A DNA stretch of 50,310 nucleotides from JAHFOW01 sp046350595 (lineage in GTDB: Bacteria; Planctomycetota; Brocadiia; Brocadiales; Brocadiaceae), in the NCBI GenBank assembly GCA_046350595.1, contig JAXMAC010000011.1:1-50310 (forward strand), written 5' to 3'. Both the position numbers and the translations under genes were made by a program. This document shows positions 8,774 to 16,825 of this stretch, piece after piece. The notes beneath the pieces are model-generated. The model did not search any database. It saw only the letters and a program-made list of their open reading frames with translations, and was not told the origin of the DNA. Every line of letters starts with the position of its first letter. The stretch's first letter is position 1.

Positions 8774-9190
8774 ATGAAGAAATTATATCGAGACAAGATC
8801 ATAGGTGCAATAAGCGGTCTGGACAGGATTCGTTTTCGCGGGACAATGAGGAGGCTGGCCAGTGAGCGTGGGTTGAGTACATTCATGAACCAAGCGAGAA
8901 TTTTGCTTAAGGATTTTTCCGGTTGGGTCAATGGGCTAACGGCACAGGTGCGAGAGAGTTGTGAATCGCGGGCGAAAGATTTGGGTATCGAGGTGAGGTA
9001 TTTGACGGGTAGCGGTGTTGATAAGGATACGTTGGCTCGCCAGATCGCGGCGGCTCAGGTAGAGGAGAAACTGAAAGAAGTGGTGTGTGGAGCCTGTAAC
9101 AAGGTTGTCAAAGAGGGCAAGAGGTATCGGGGTTTGAATCCCTGGCAGCATGAAAAACACGCAAAAAAACAAGAAGTTGACGGATTGTAG
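8774..9190 (+). pseudogene. Truncated member of a multicopy unknown protein family
   Basis: A 138-residue ORF starting MKKLYRDKIIGAISGLDRIR and continuing FRGTMRRLASERGLS and ILLKDFSGWV. This resembles, from memory, the N-terminus of a widespread family of about 400-500 residues and unknown function, often found in several copies per genome; that recollection was not checked by search. Only the first third appears to be present. After the RQIAAAQ stretch the sequence (CGACNKVVKEGKRY) is not one I recognise and ends at TAG. It sits between moaA and moaC, so it is probably the relic of an insertion into the moa operon. The start has only a weak ribosome site. Confidence 0.45.
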
Positions 9191-9286
9191 TACAGATAAA
9201 AAATTGAAGAGAAGCAAGGAATTCATTATGTTAAAAAACTTTACTCTAAAGATACTTTAAACTAAGGGGGAGAGAAATATAAACAA

Positions 9287-9769
9287 ATGTCACAATTAAC
9301 CCATTTTGACGAACAGGGCGCGGCACGTATGGTGGATGTTACCAACAAGGAAATTACTGACAGGGTTGCTATTGCCCATGCAAAGATTACCATGAGACCG
9401 GAGACCTTCCAACTGATTATGGATAAAAAGGTAAAGAAGGGCGATGTGTTAGAGGTGGCGCGGGTGGCCGGTATTATGGCGGCAAAACAAACTTTTTTCC
9501 TCATTCCGATGTGTCATCCCCTGAATTTGACGAGTGTAAAGATTGAATATACGAATAACGCTGTGGATACCATTGATATATTTGCAGAGGCGCGGGTTAC
9601 TGCGAAAACCGGGGTTGAGATGGAGGCCATTACGGCTGCCAGTATCTGCGCAATCACGATTTATGATATGTGTAAATCGGCTGATAAAGGAATGGTGATT
9701 AGTGATATTCATCTCGTGCAAAAATCGGGGGGAAAGAGCGGGACGTTTGTTTTTGGTAAGAATGTTTAG
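9287..9769 (+). CDS. moaC: Cyclic pyranopterin monophosphate synthase MoaC
   Basis: A 160-residue protein that converts the MoaA product into cyclic pyranopterin phosphate. Family signatures are MVDVTNKEIT near the N-terminus, the active-site region PMCHPLNL, and KTGVEMEAITAASICA followed by IYDMCKSADKGM. Length is normal for MoaC. A good ribosome site (AAGGGGGAGAG) lies upstream of the ATG. Together with moaA it supplies the early steps of molybdopterin synthesis. moaB/moeA, moaD and moaE are not in the window. Confidence 0.95.
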   Translation: MSQLTHFDEQGAARMVDVTNKEITDRVAIAHAKITMRPETFQLIMDKKVKKGDVLEVARVAGIMAAKQTFFLIPMCHPLNLTSVKIEYTNNAVDTIDIFAEARVTAKTGVEMEAITAASICAITIYDMCKSADKGMVISDIHLVQKSGGKSGTFVFGKNV

Positions 9770-9790
9770 TAGTTTAAAGGAAGTTCGATG

Positions 9791-9816
9791 TAGTGGCAAG
9801 GCACTCATTGCCACTA
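9791..9816. repeat. Palindromic hairpin between convergent genes
   Basis: TAGTGGCAA and TTGCCACTA (9 bp, perfect) flank an 8-nt loop between moaC and the convergent delta-60 gene. A related longer palindrome is at 29582-29609. It could act as a bidirectional terminator, but there is no T-tract, so it is listed as a repeat. Confidence 0.55.
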
Positions 9817-9830
9817 TGCCGGTTCAATTG

Positions 9831-11273
9831 TCAACGACTGAACCCGTCGTTGTCTGAAGTGTCTGCTGAGGTAATATCAAGCTTACCGCAAGAGGAGTTT
9901 TGGTATCTTGCCACGGCAAAACCACTACTATCTGAACTGGAAATTCCGGCTGCCACTATCTTGCAATCCTTCTGGATGGCTACGGCATATGCCTGATCAC
10001 TCTGGGAAGTGCCAAATTGAGATTTAAAGTCTGTAAGCACCGTGCCTTTTTTGCCAAAGGCGGCATCCAGTGTGCCATTGATATTGTAACGTAGCAGGGC
10101 AAAGTCATCGGTACCTGAGGAGGTGGAATCTCCTGCAACAATTATCTTGCCGTTTGGCTGGATAGCAACACCATAGGCCGTATCAGTGTTATTTGTGAAG
10201 TCTGTGATTACCTTGCCATCGCCGCTAAAAGTCTTGTCCAGTGCGCCTTTGGTGGTGTAGCGTGCAACGGCAAAATCGAATGTGACGCCGTCGGGAGTGA
10301 AAAGCCCTACCACCACGATTTTGCCGTCCGGCTGGATGGCCATGCCGTTAGCTTCATCACCGCTATCATTCTTGAAATCGGTAACTACCCTGCCATTGTG
10401 TCCAAAACTCTTGTCCGGAGTGCCGTTGGGATTATAGCGTGCCAGACCAAAGTCAACGCTGCGGTGTGTCGCGGTAGTGGGTCCCGCTGCAACAATCTTG
10501 CCATCTGTCTGGATAGCAACGGCTCTGGCTTCATCAACGCTGCCGAAATCGGTAATGACCTTGCCGTTGCCTTTAAAAGTCTTGTCCAGCGTGCCGTTAG
10601 GGTTATAACGCGCCAGAGCAAAGTCACCTAATCCCGGTGTATTTGGAGAAACCCCTGCCAACACGATCTTGCCATTCTTTTGGATAGCGATGGCAAATGC
10701 CTTGTCATTGCTGCCATTCTTAAAGTCGGTAGTCACCTTGCCATCGCCCCCGAATGTCTTGTCCAGCGTGCCGTCGGTTTTGTATCGGGCTATGGCAAAA
10801 TCGAAGTCAAAGAAATCTTTGTTACCAACATTCGAGTATCCTGCCGCGAGAATCTTACCATCTTTCTGGATGGCAACAGCAGTAGCAGTATCATAGCTGG
10901 TAGCGCCGCTGCTTCCAACTCCATTACCTTTGCCAAAGTTGGTTATAATCTTGCCATTATTACCAAATGTATTATCCAGTTTGCCGTTGCGAGTGAACCG
11001 TGCAAGGGCGAAATCGCGGGGACCTGAAGCGGGAAGGATATTTCCCACCACCACAATTTTACCGTCCGGCTGAATAGCAACAGCAGTAGGTCCTTCACCA
11101 AAGTTAGCGACTGCCTTGCCATTGTTGTTAAAAGTGCGGTCGAGATCGCCCGTTGCGGATTGCACGGTGTGATCAATGCACAGAGTTAAAACCAGGGCAG
11201 ACAACAATCCGACCACGAAACCGCGTGCAAAAGAAAAACGGGAACGTAAAAAGGCTCTTATTATCGTAATCAT
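9831..11273 (-). CDS. Exported delta-60-repeat beta-propeller-like protein
   Basis: A 480-residue protein with a basic N-terminus and hydrophobic segment (GFVVGLLSALVLTLCIDHTV, about 18-37), probably a Sec signal peptide or anchor. It is followed by about seven repeats of roughly 55-60 residues built on LDxTFGxxGKVxTDF and VAIQxDGKIVxAG. This is the delta-60 repeat seen in secreted and surface proteins of planctomycetes and deltaproteobacteria; function is generally unknown. The nearly identical repeats are also visible in the DNA. It ends convergent to moaC and has its own promoter side facing the 11274-11978 intergenic region. Confidence 0.8.
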   Translation of the reverse strand: MITIIRAFLRSRFSFARGFVVGLLSALVLTLCIDHTVQSATGDLDRTFNNNGKAVANFGEGPTAVAIQPDGKIVVVGNILPASGPRDFALARFTRNGKLDNTFGNNGKIITNFGKGNGVGSSGATSYDTATAVAIQKDGKILAAGYSNVGNKDFFDFDFAIARYKTDGTLDKTFGGDGKVTTDFKNGSNDKAFAIAIQKNGKIVLAGVSPNTPGLGDFALARYNPNGTLDKTFKGNGKVITDFGSVDEARAVAIQTDGKIVAAGPTTATHRSVDFGLARYNPNGTPDKSFGHNGRVVTDFKNDSGDEANGMAIQPDGKIVVVGLFTPDGVTFDFAVARYTTKGALDKTFSGDGKVITDFTNNTDTAYGVAIQPNGKIIVAGDSTSSGTDDFALLRYNINGTLDAAFGKKGTVLTDFKSQFGTSQSDQAYAVAIQKDCKIVAAGISSSDSSGFAVARYQNSSCGKLDITSADTSDNDGFSR

Positions 11274-11364
11274 GTGGATACTCCTTTCCTTTAAATATTA
11301 GAAAAAAAATCAAAAGATTGCAAACGATTAGTTGGGTTTTTAGGAATTTCAATATTGATAATAG

Positions 11365-11485
11365 TTCACGCAGGGGCGCAAAGAGCGCAAAGAAAAATAT
11401 AATAAGGACACGAATAAAGCAGTGGATACTGTTAATACGGGTATTTCTTCGTTTAATACTTTGCGTCCTTCCCGCCTTTACGAGA
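11365..11485. repeat. Imperfect inverted repeat in long intergenic region (11274-11978)
   Basis: The left arm (CACGCAGGGGCGCAAAGAGC) faces a right arm containing TTTGCGTCCTTCCCGCCTTT. This is the GCGCAAAG/CTTTGCG type of dispersed repeat seen between genes in many bacteria. Just left of it, TAGGAATTTCAATATTGATA resembles 27724-27742. The open frames across it have no support as genes. I see nothing else in this roughly 700-bp spacer apart from the possible N-terminal extension of the HPP gene. Confidence 0.5.
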
Positions 11486-11978
11486 GGCTGGACTGTTATA
11501 ACTAAACGAAACAACGAAACCCCCTCCATTAATTTCATACTGAAACTACTATTGCATAATGGAATGTCTTGTGTGGATATATAATTGTTTTTAACGAGTC
11601 TTTGTTAAGAATATTATTATTTTTATAAGATATTATTATCATTCCACTTATAAATGATGTGCATGGTGTTTTAATTTTTTAAGTTGTAAGTTGGTATATT
11701 TTTCGTAACGTGAGTTAACCGTGTGAATTTGCATTATTGTTATGCCGAGCTCTTTGGACTCTTAAGGACGCATTAAAATATTAATACAGTGAAGGTTTTT
11801 TGGGTGATTTCAAGGATGTTACAAGCGGTTTTGGGTTATGCTTAAGAGGAAGAAAACCACAGCGGTCAAGAAGGTAATAGATGTTAAGTTTAAGGTAACT
11901 TATGAAGATTCGAATAGTAGTTTTTTGGGGAATGTGAAGGGGTTTTTAAACGTATTTACGAAGGGGGAGAGGATAAAG

Positions 11979-12515
11979 ATGCCGATATTAGACGAGGTGA
12001 ATAAGGTGCGGGCTTTTATCAAGAAATTGCCCAGATCGCCGCAGCCTGCTATTCCCGCAAGGGAGGTATGGCTGTCATTGTGGGGCGCTTTTATAGGTGT
12101 GGGATTTACTGCCTTGCTTGCATTTCTTTGGAAATGCCCTATGTTGTTAGGGCCTTTCGGCGCCAGTGCTGTCTTGATTTATGGCGCTTATAAGGCGCCG
12201 CTTGCGCAGCCGCGTAATGTATTGCTTGGTCATTTTCTTGCCGCATGTATAGGCGTTGTAGTCTATGATTTCTTTGGTACGACATTCTGGTCCATTGGCC
12301 TTGGTGTTGCCCTTGCCCTTGTGCTTATGGTCGTTACGTATTCAATTCATCCACCTGCCGGTGCGACTGCTTATGTGGCAATTCAAACGGGGGGATTGGG
12401 CGCAGGTTATATGTATATTCTAAACCCTGTTATCCTTGGCGCATTTATTTTGGTGCTTATCGGTGTGATTTTCAATAAACTCGGTAAGCGGGAATACCCG
12501 GTTCACTGGTGGTAA
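11979..12515 (+). CDS. HPP-family integral membrane protein (possible nitrite transporter)
   Basis: About 178 residues with four to five hydrophobic segments (SLWGAFIGVGFTALLAFLW, the ALVLMVVT region, and PVILGAFILVLIGVIF). It also has the family hallmark SIHPPAGATAY and a GPFGASAVLIYGA stretch. I chose the ATG at 11979 because GGGGGAGAGG lies just upstream and homologues begin about here. The frame stays open to an ATG at 11838, which would add 47 residues without a clear ribosome site. Some cyanobacterial and chloroplast HPP proteins transport nitrite (established for those members). In a nitrite-dependent organism that role would make sense but is untested here. It is followed 72 bp later by a sensor protein. 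Confidence 0.75.
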   Translation: MPILDEVNKVRAFIKKLPRSPQPAIPAREVWLSLWGAFIGVGFTALLAFLWKCPMLLGPFGASAVLIYGAYKAPLAQPRNVLLGHFLAACIGVVVYDFFGTTFWSIGLGVALALVLMVVTYSIHPPAGATAYVAIQTGGLGAGYMYILNPVILGAFILVLIGVIFNKLGKREYPVHWW

Positions 12516-12587
12516 AGAAAGTGCCGTTTTTGTATTTCAATAATTTCCAACTCAGGTGTATGGTTTCCTTAAATTACGGAGAAAAAA

Positions 12588-14876
12588 ATGTATATTTCGA
12601 TTAAAAATCGACTTATTCTTTTGTTGATTATATTTACATTACTTCCATTTGCCTTGCTCAGAATCATAGCGTATCCGCGAATACAGAATGATCTTCAGGA
12701 AGTTTTAATGAGGAATCTTGATGGTGTTGGGCACAAACAGGCGGAATTGGTGACAAATTGGGTACAGGAGAAGGCGAGGAATGCCCGTGTTATTGCAAAT
12801 AATCCCTTAATGGCAAAATATGTAGGTATTGCCAGGGATGACAAGGGGTACATGGATGCTGTCCAATATTTGGAGGTGGTTAGAAATGAATATGGCTTCA
12901 AAGGCGTATTTATTAGCAATGATAAAGGAGTGATTACCGTTGCAACAGCAGGGGAAAATTTAGGTGGAGATGTTTCACAAACTGATTATTTTCGTGAGGC
13001 AATTCAAGGAAAGAGCTATGTTTCAGATATTATCCCATCTGAAATACCTCTTATCAATGAACTTGGAGAAAAAGAAATCGGTATGCCTACGATGTTTGTT
13101 TCAACACCGTTAAAAGATAGGGATGGCGTTGTTCTCGGTGTTGTTGCGCTTCGGGTTGATGTGAATGCCCTGAACGAACTGCTCCTGAGCCTTAACCTCG
13201 GCAAAACAGGTGAAACGTACCTGGTGAATAAAGATGGATATATGATCACGGAATCCCGGTTTGCTGCACATTTAAAAGAAATGGGATTTGTTAAAAAGAG
13301 ATGTGCCCTGGAAATAAAATTAATTAATTCTGAAACCGGTGAATTAACCAATGGTGTAAAACAGTGTGTTGCAGGTACAAATGGCTTTGATGCCAAAGGG
13401 TATAAGGATTACAGCGGGGTTACGGTGCTTGGTGTATGGAGGTGGTTGCCAGACCTCAAATGGGGTGTTATTGCAGAGATTGACAGGGATGAAGGTTATG
13501 GGGCCGCATACAACCTCAACTATATTGTAAGTTCTGTGTTATTAATCCTGGCGTTTCCCTTTGTTATGGTAGCATACATAATCGGTAAAAAGACATCGAT
13601 ACCTATCATTAAGCTAACTGAAGTAACGAAGAAAATGGCTTCGGGTGATTTAGCGCAAAGGGTGGATATCAAGAGGGAAGACGAAATTGGCGAATTAGCG
13701 AATTCTTTTAACGTAATGGCAAAGTCTCTGGATGAAAAGACGAGAGAAGTGATAACCTCAGAGAAACGATATAGGGATATGTTTAATTCGATAAAGGAAG
13801 GCGTATATCAATCTGAACCCGGTGTTGATGGAGCATTTACGTTTATCAACAAGGCGGGCGCAGAGATATTAGGCTATAGTAGTCCCGAGGAAGTGATTGG
13901 AACAAAAGTAAAGAATATCTATGTAGATCCGGAAGACCGGAGACGCTTATGTGAAAAGCTTGAAAAGGATGGTGTCTGGAGGGACTTTGTATCCCTTTGC
14001 AAGAGGAAGAATGGTGAGAGTTTTTACGCGGAGCGTACCAGCAGCATAGTGAAGGATGAAAAAGGAAAAACCGTGAATATTTATGGGGTATTCAGGGATA
14101 TATCAGAGAGGAAAAAGGCTGAACAGGAGATAATCGAATCGGAGAAGAGGTATCGCTTACTGTTCAATTCCTTAAAAGAAGGTGTATATCAGTCAGAACC
14201 CATTGATGATGGTGTATTTACCTGGATTAATCAGGCTGGAGCTGAAATATTTGGTTATAAAACTCCTGACGAGGTAATAGGGAAAAAGGTGAAAGATATC
14301 TATGTGAATCCGGACGACGGGAAAAAGGTCATTGAAAAGCTGTTGAAAGAGGGGATATGGAAGAGTTTTACCTCGTTTTGTAAGAGGAAAAGTGGTGAAC
14401 GGTTTTACATGGAGAGGACTTCCAACCTTGTTAATGATGATAAGGGTAGCCCTGTTCGTATAGAAGGCATATTCAGGGATATTACCGAGAGGAAAAAGCT
14501 GGAAGTGGAATTGCAGGAATCCGAGAGACTCCACAGGCAACTGTTAAATTCCTTAAAAGAAGGTATCTACCAGTGCGAGCCGACAGAGGAAGGGGTTTTT
14601 ACGTGGATCAATCAGGCTGGGGCCGAAATGCTGGGTTACAGTTCACCTGAAGAGGTGATTGGAACTAAGGTCAAGGACGTATATGTCAATCCTGAAGATC
14701 GAAAAGAGCTGGTTGAAAAGTTGGCAAGAGAAGGAGTGTGGAGAGACTTTACTTCGTATTGTAAGAGAAAGAACGGCGAACGATTCATTTCCGAGAGGAC
14801 ATGCAATCTTATACGAGACGAGGGTGGTAAGCCAATTGCAATCATAGGTGTATTTCGTGATATAACGGAACGATAG
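12588..14876 (+). CDS. Membrane sensor: dCache-HAMP with three tandem PAS domains and no output domain
   Basis: A 762-residue protein with an N-terminal TM (about 8-28), a Cache-like sensor (about 35-300), a second TM (about 308-330), HAMP (about 330-385) and three PAS domains of roughly 123 residues each (about 394-515, 518-640, 641-762). Each PAS begins with a KEGVYQSEP-like phrase and ends GVFRDITER. The protein stops right after the third PAS. I see no HisKA, HATPase, GGDEF, EAL or MCP signalling domain. The PAS units are very alike, indicating recent duplication or homogenisation. A coiled-coil membrane protein and a lone receiver follow, which may supply the missing output. It is a paralogue of the kinase at 2713. 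Confidence 0.85.
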   Translation: MYISIKNRLILLLIIFTLLPFALLRIIAYPRIQNDLQEVLMRNLDGVGHKQAELVTNWVQEKARNARVIANNPLMAKYVGIARDDKGYMDAVQYLEVVRNEYGFKGVFISNDKGVITVATAGENLGGDVSQTDYFREAIQGKSYVSDIIPSEIPLINELGEKEIGMPTMFVSTPLKDRDGVVLGVVALRVDVNALNELLLSLNLGKTGETYLVNKDGYMITESRFAAHLKEMGFVKKRCALEIKLINSETGELTNGVKQCVAGTNGFDAKGYKDYSGVTVLGVWRWLPDLKWGVIAEIDRDEGYGAAYNLNYIVSSVLLILAFPFVMVAYIIGKKTSIPIIKLTEVTKKMASGDLAQRVDIKREDEIGELANSFNVMAKSLDEKTREVITSEKRYRDMFNSIKEGVYQSEPGVDGAFTFINKAGAEILGYSSPEEVIGTKVKNIYVDPEDRRRLCEKLEKDGVWRDFVSLCKRKNGESFYAERTSSIVKDEKGKTVNIYGVFRDISERKKAEQEIIESEKRYRLLFNSLKEGVYQSEPIDDGVFTWINQAGAEIFGYKTPDEVIGKKVKDIYVNPDDGKKVIEKLLKEGIWKSFTSFCKRKSGERFYMERTSNLVNDDKGSPVRIEGIFRDITERKKLEVELQESERLHRQLLNSLKEGIYQCEPTEEGVFTWINQAGAEMLGYSSPEEVIGTKVKDVYVNPEDRKELVEKLAREGVWRDFTSYCKRKNGERFISERTCNLIRDEGGKPIAIIGVFRDITER

Positions 14877-14921
14877 AACGATTCTATAAAATTAAATGCA
14901 CTGAATGGGGAGTAGAAAATT

Positions 14922-15383
14922 ATGGGAAATGAAACTGTTAAGGGTTTGTCTGTTAATGCGAAGACCCTTATCATCATATTGCTGTTTGTGAATGTCGGTT
15001 TTGCAACCAAGATGCTTAATAAGTATTACAAAATGAAAGAAGCGGGATACATCAGGGAAAAAACTTTCCACGAGCAAGTTGAACACCGGGTAATGAAAGC
15101 ATTTGGTTCTATGGATGAGTTGAATAAGATGGTAAGCGATATTACCCGGCAGAAGGAGGATGCGGAAAAGATAGCAGCTTCTTTCAAGGAACAAGGCGAA
15201 CAACTAAAGGTGGTGAATAAAAAGATTGAGGATGAAAAGGCGAAGGTAGAGGCAGAGAAAGCCAGGCTCCAAAAAGAGATATGGGAGTTAGAAGATGCGT
15301 TATCCCAGGCGAAAAAAGAAATAAGCACTAAGGATACGACGATTCAGGAACTCACAGATAAGTTGGAAAAGAAAATACAGTGA
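14922..15383 (+). CDS. Membrane-anchored coiled-coil protein
   Basis: 153 residues with one hydrophobic segment near the N-terminus (TLIIILLFVNVGFATKM, about 15-31). A long charged helix then runs to the end (EKIAASFKEQGEQLK, EDEKAKVEAEKARLQKE, ELEDALSQAKKEIS), a clear coiled coil. I recognise no named family. It begins 45 bp after the output-less PAS sensor and precedes a single-domain receiver, so a structural or relay role in that signalling module is plausible but inferred. A weak ribosome site (ATGGGGAG) is upstream. Confidence 0.7.
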   Translation: MGNETVKGLSVNAKTLIIILLFVNVGFATKMLNKYYKMKEAGYIREKTFHEQVEHRVMKAFGSMDELNKMVSDITRQKEDAEKIAASFKEQGEQLKVVNKKIEDEKAKVEAEKARLQKEIWELEDALSQAKKEISTKDTTIQELTDKLEKKIQ

Positions 15384-15460
15384 TGAAGAATACTCTAAAG
15401 TATCAGGAGCGTAGAGTGTTTAACGTTAAGAGAAGCTTATGAAGGTTGTGAAAGTTTTTT

Positions 15461-15877
15461 ATGTTCAGGATTTTAATTATAGAAGAACACGAGAAGATTC
15501 AGAAGTCGTTGGTACGCGCCTTTAAACAAGAAGGTCTTGAAAGCTGTGAAGGGGTAATATGGGATCAAGCTGATGAATTGCTCAGAAAGAATACCTATGA
15601 TCTGATCGTTGTTGATTTTGATACAGAGCATCATGACACGTCAATACTGATGAACCAGCTTAAAGTTACTAATTCTATGGCAGAAATCATCGTACTTACT
15701 TCACAAAGCAGATTTTCTCATGACCAAAAATATGATGCTTATGACTGTATCTTAAAACCATTCAAGCTGTGCGATGTGGTAAATAAAGGGAAAAAAGCAT
15801 TAGAAAAAAAGCAGTTAGTTGACAAGGTACGTAGCTTAGAAAAAATTATTGGTAGTAAAAAATTTGCTTTTTTGTAG
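15461..15877 (+). CDS. Stand-alone, divergent response-regulator receiver
   Basis: A 138-residue CheY-like domain. It has an acidic pocket in LIIEEHE (Glu8/Glu9 instead of the usual Asp pair), likely phospho-acceptor Asp52 in LIVVDFD, Thr/Ser in VLTSQSR, and conserved Lys in CILKPFK. No DNA-binding or enzymatic domain follows; the last 25 residues are a short basic helix (KKQLVDKVRSLEKI). It resembles the receiver of the NtrC-type regulator at 6307 (both have KALEKKxLxDxV after the domain), so it may derive from it by loss of the AAA+ and HTH parts. Probably partnered with the PAS sensor and coiled-coil protein upstream. Confidence 0.75.
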   Translation: MFRILIIEEHEKIQKSLVRAFKQEGLESCEGVIWDQADELLRKNTYDLIVVDFDTEHHDTSILMNQLKVTNSMAEIIVLTSQSRFSHDQKYDAYDCILKPFKLCDVVNKGKKALEKKQLVDKVRSLEKIIGSKKFAFL

Positions 15878-16081
15878 GGAAGTGCGTGGATGGATTGTTT
15901 AAAGGAGCAGATGGTAAGAATGTTTTTTATTAAAATTAAGGAAAGGGGGTGTATTAAAAAATAAGCAGGGATGATTTTGTGTAATCGTAGATGCAGTGAT
16001 GTGTATTTGATTCCGTAAGAATGTTTAAGTAGGTGTTGATGAGAAAAGGTATTATAACAACATTTTAGAGGAGAACAGTTA

Positions 16082-16316
16082 ATGTTATATACTGCGAATG
16101 TAGATGCAATTGCAGCGGTATCNNNNNNNNNNNNNNNNNNNNNNNNNNNNNNNNNNNNNNNNNNNNNNNNNNNNNNNNNNNNNNNNNNNNNNNNNNNNNN
16201 NNNNNNNNNNNNNNNNNNNNNNGATGGAGGCTGTAAAGGGTGGCGCTGGCGAGTTGCCAAGAGCCGGTGGTTCTCCTGAAGAGATAAGGGATGTTAAGGT
16301 AAAGATGAAGTCGTAA
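16082..16316 (+). CDS. Small protein of unknown function, middle lost in gap
   Basis: A clear start: AGAGGAGAA, then ATG at 16082, reading MLYTANVDAIAAVS before the gap. After the gap, MEAVKGGAGELPRAGGSPEE and then IRDVKVKMKS runs to TAA at 16314-16316, followed by a strong terminator. The two ends are not in the same frame across exactly 100 N, but the gap size is nominal, so a single small gene is the simplest reading; two separate pieces cannot be excluded. I recognise no family. The strong ribosome site and terminator suggest a well-expressed monocistronic gene. Confidence 0.45.
16123..16222. other. Assembly gap (100 N)
   Basis: A placeholder gap inside the small gene that begins at 16082. 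True length unknown. Confidence 0.95.
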
Positions 16317-16370
16317 TTGTGACGATTGTTGAGATTGTGCATTTAACAAAAAGAAGAAGTTTGTATAAAC

Positions 16371-16410
16371 AAAGGGCCAGCATAGAATGCTGGCCCTTTG
16401 TGTTTTATTT
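16371..16410 (+). terminator. Strong intrinsic terminator
   Basis: AAAGGGCCAGCAT (16371-16383) and ATGCTGGCCCTTT (16387-16399) pair perfectly over 13 bp with a 3-nt loop, followed by the T-rich GTGTTTTATTTAT. It lies 55 bp after the stop codon of the small gene at 16082. Confidence 0.85.
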
Positions 16411-16413
16411 ATA

Positions 16414-16484
16414 GTAGCGACTTCAGTCGCTTCCTGAAGCAAGACAGGACAATATGAAGATATGACGACTGAAGTCGTCACTAC
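16414..16484. repeat. Dispersed inverted repeat, family A (compact copy)
   Basis: The element starts GTAGCGACTTCAGTCGCT and ends ACGACTGAAGTCGTCACTAC, with terminal sequences inverted relative to each other and a short AT-rich middle containing ATGAAGATATG. At 71 bp this is the shortest complete copy. Related copies are at 29667-29734, 30421-30706 and 37269-37715, the last two enlarged by internal repeats. Confidence 0.75.
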
Positions 16485-16568
16485 AAACTTGATTGATTCT
16501 CATTATCTAATATGTTAATTTTACGAGAAGTAAAGCTAATGCTTTGTTTTTCGTTTTTTATAAGGAAA

Positions 16569-16691
16569 TCATCGAATGGAGTTATCCTTCTGCACACTCC
16601 ACAATTCTTCTTTGCCCATCGCTCCCTTTTCCTCTTTGATCGCATCCAATGCTACTTTCGCCATAAACTCCGTGCTAAAACTCTTTCTCAT
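16569..16691 (-). pseudogene. IS3-type transposase OrfA remnant
   Basis: After GGAGGTCCGAGAA, the ATG at 16691 opens a 40-residue frame MRKSFSTEFMAKVALDAIKE, then EKGAMGKEELWSVQKDNSIR, ending in TGA. The first twenty residues match the N-terminus of IS3-family OrfA proteins (pattern KRxSxEFKAKVALEAIK). A full OrfA is about 90-100 residues and is followed by OrfB, neither of which is here. This is a decayed IS fragment next to repeat DNA. Confidence 0.6.
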
Positions 16692-16825
16692 TTCTCGGAC
16701 CTCCTTCTTCTTCCTATTCTACCAAAATGACTCTTAACTACTGGTCTGAAAAATCCAGTCCATTATATATTTTCATGGCTTCAGGTGACACGGACAAACT
16801 TCGGTTGTCTGTGTTGTATTCAATG

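Noticed and set aside
11318..11584. 88-codon plus-strand ORF upstream of the HPP gene
   Set aside because: It translates a dispersed GCGCAAAG-type inverted repeat; there is no ribosome site and no family resemblance.
16512..16730. 72-codon plus-strand ORF
   Set aside because: The opposite strand carries a recognisable IS3 OrfA N-terminus with a good ribosome site in the same place.
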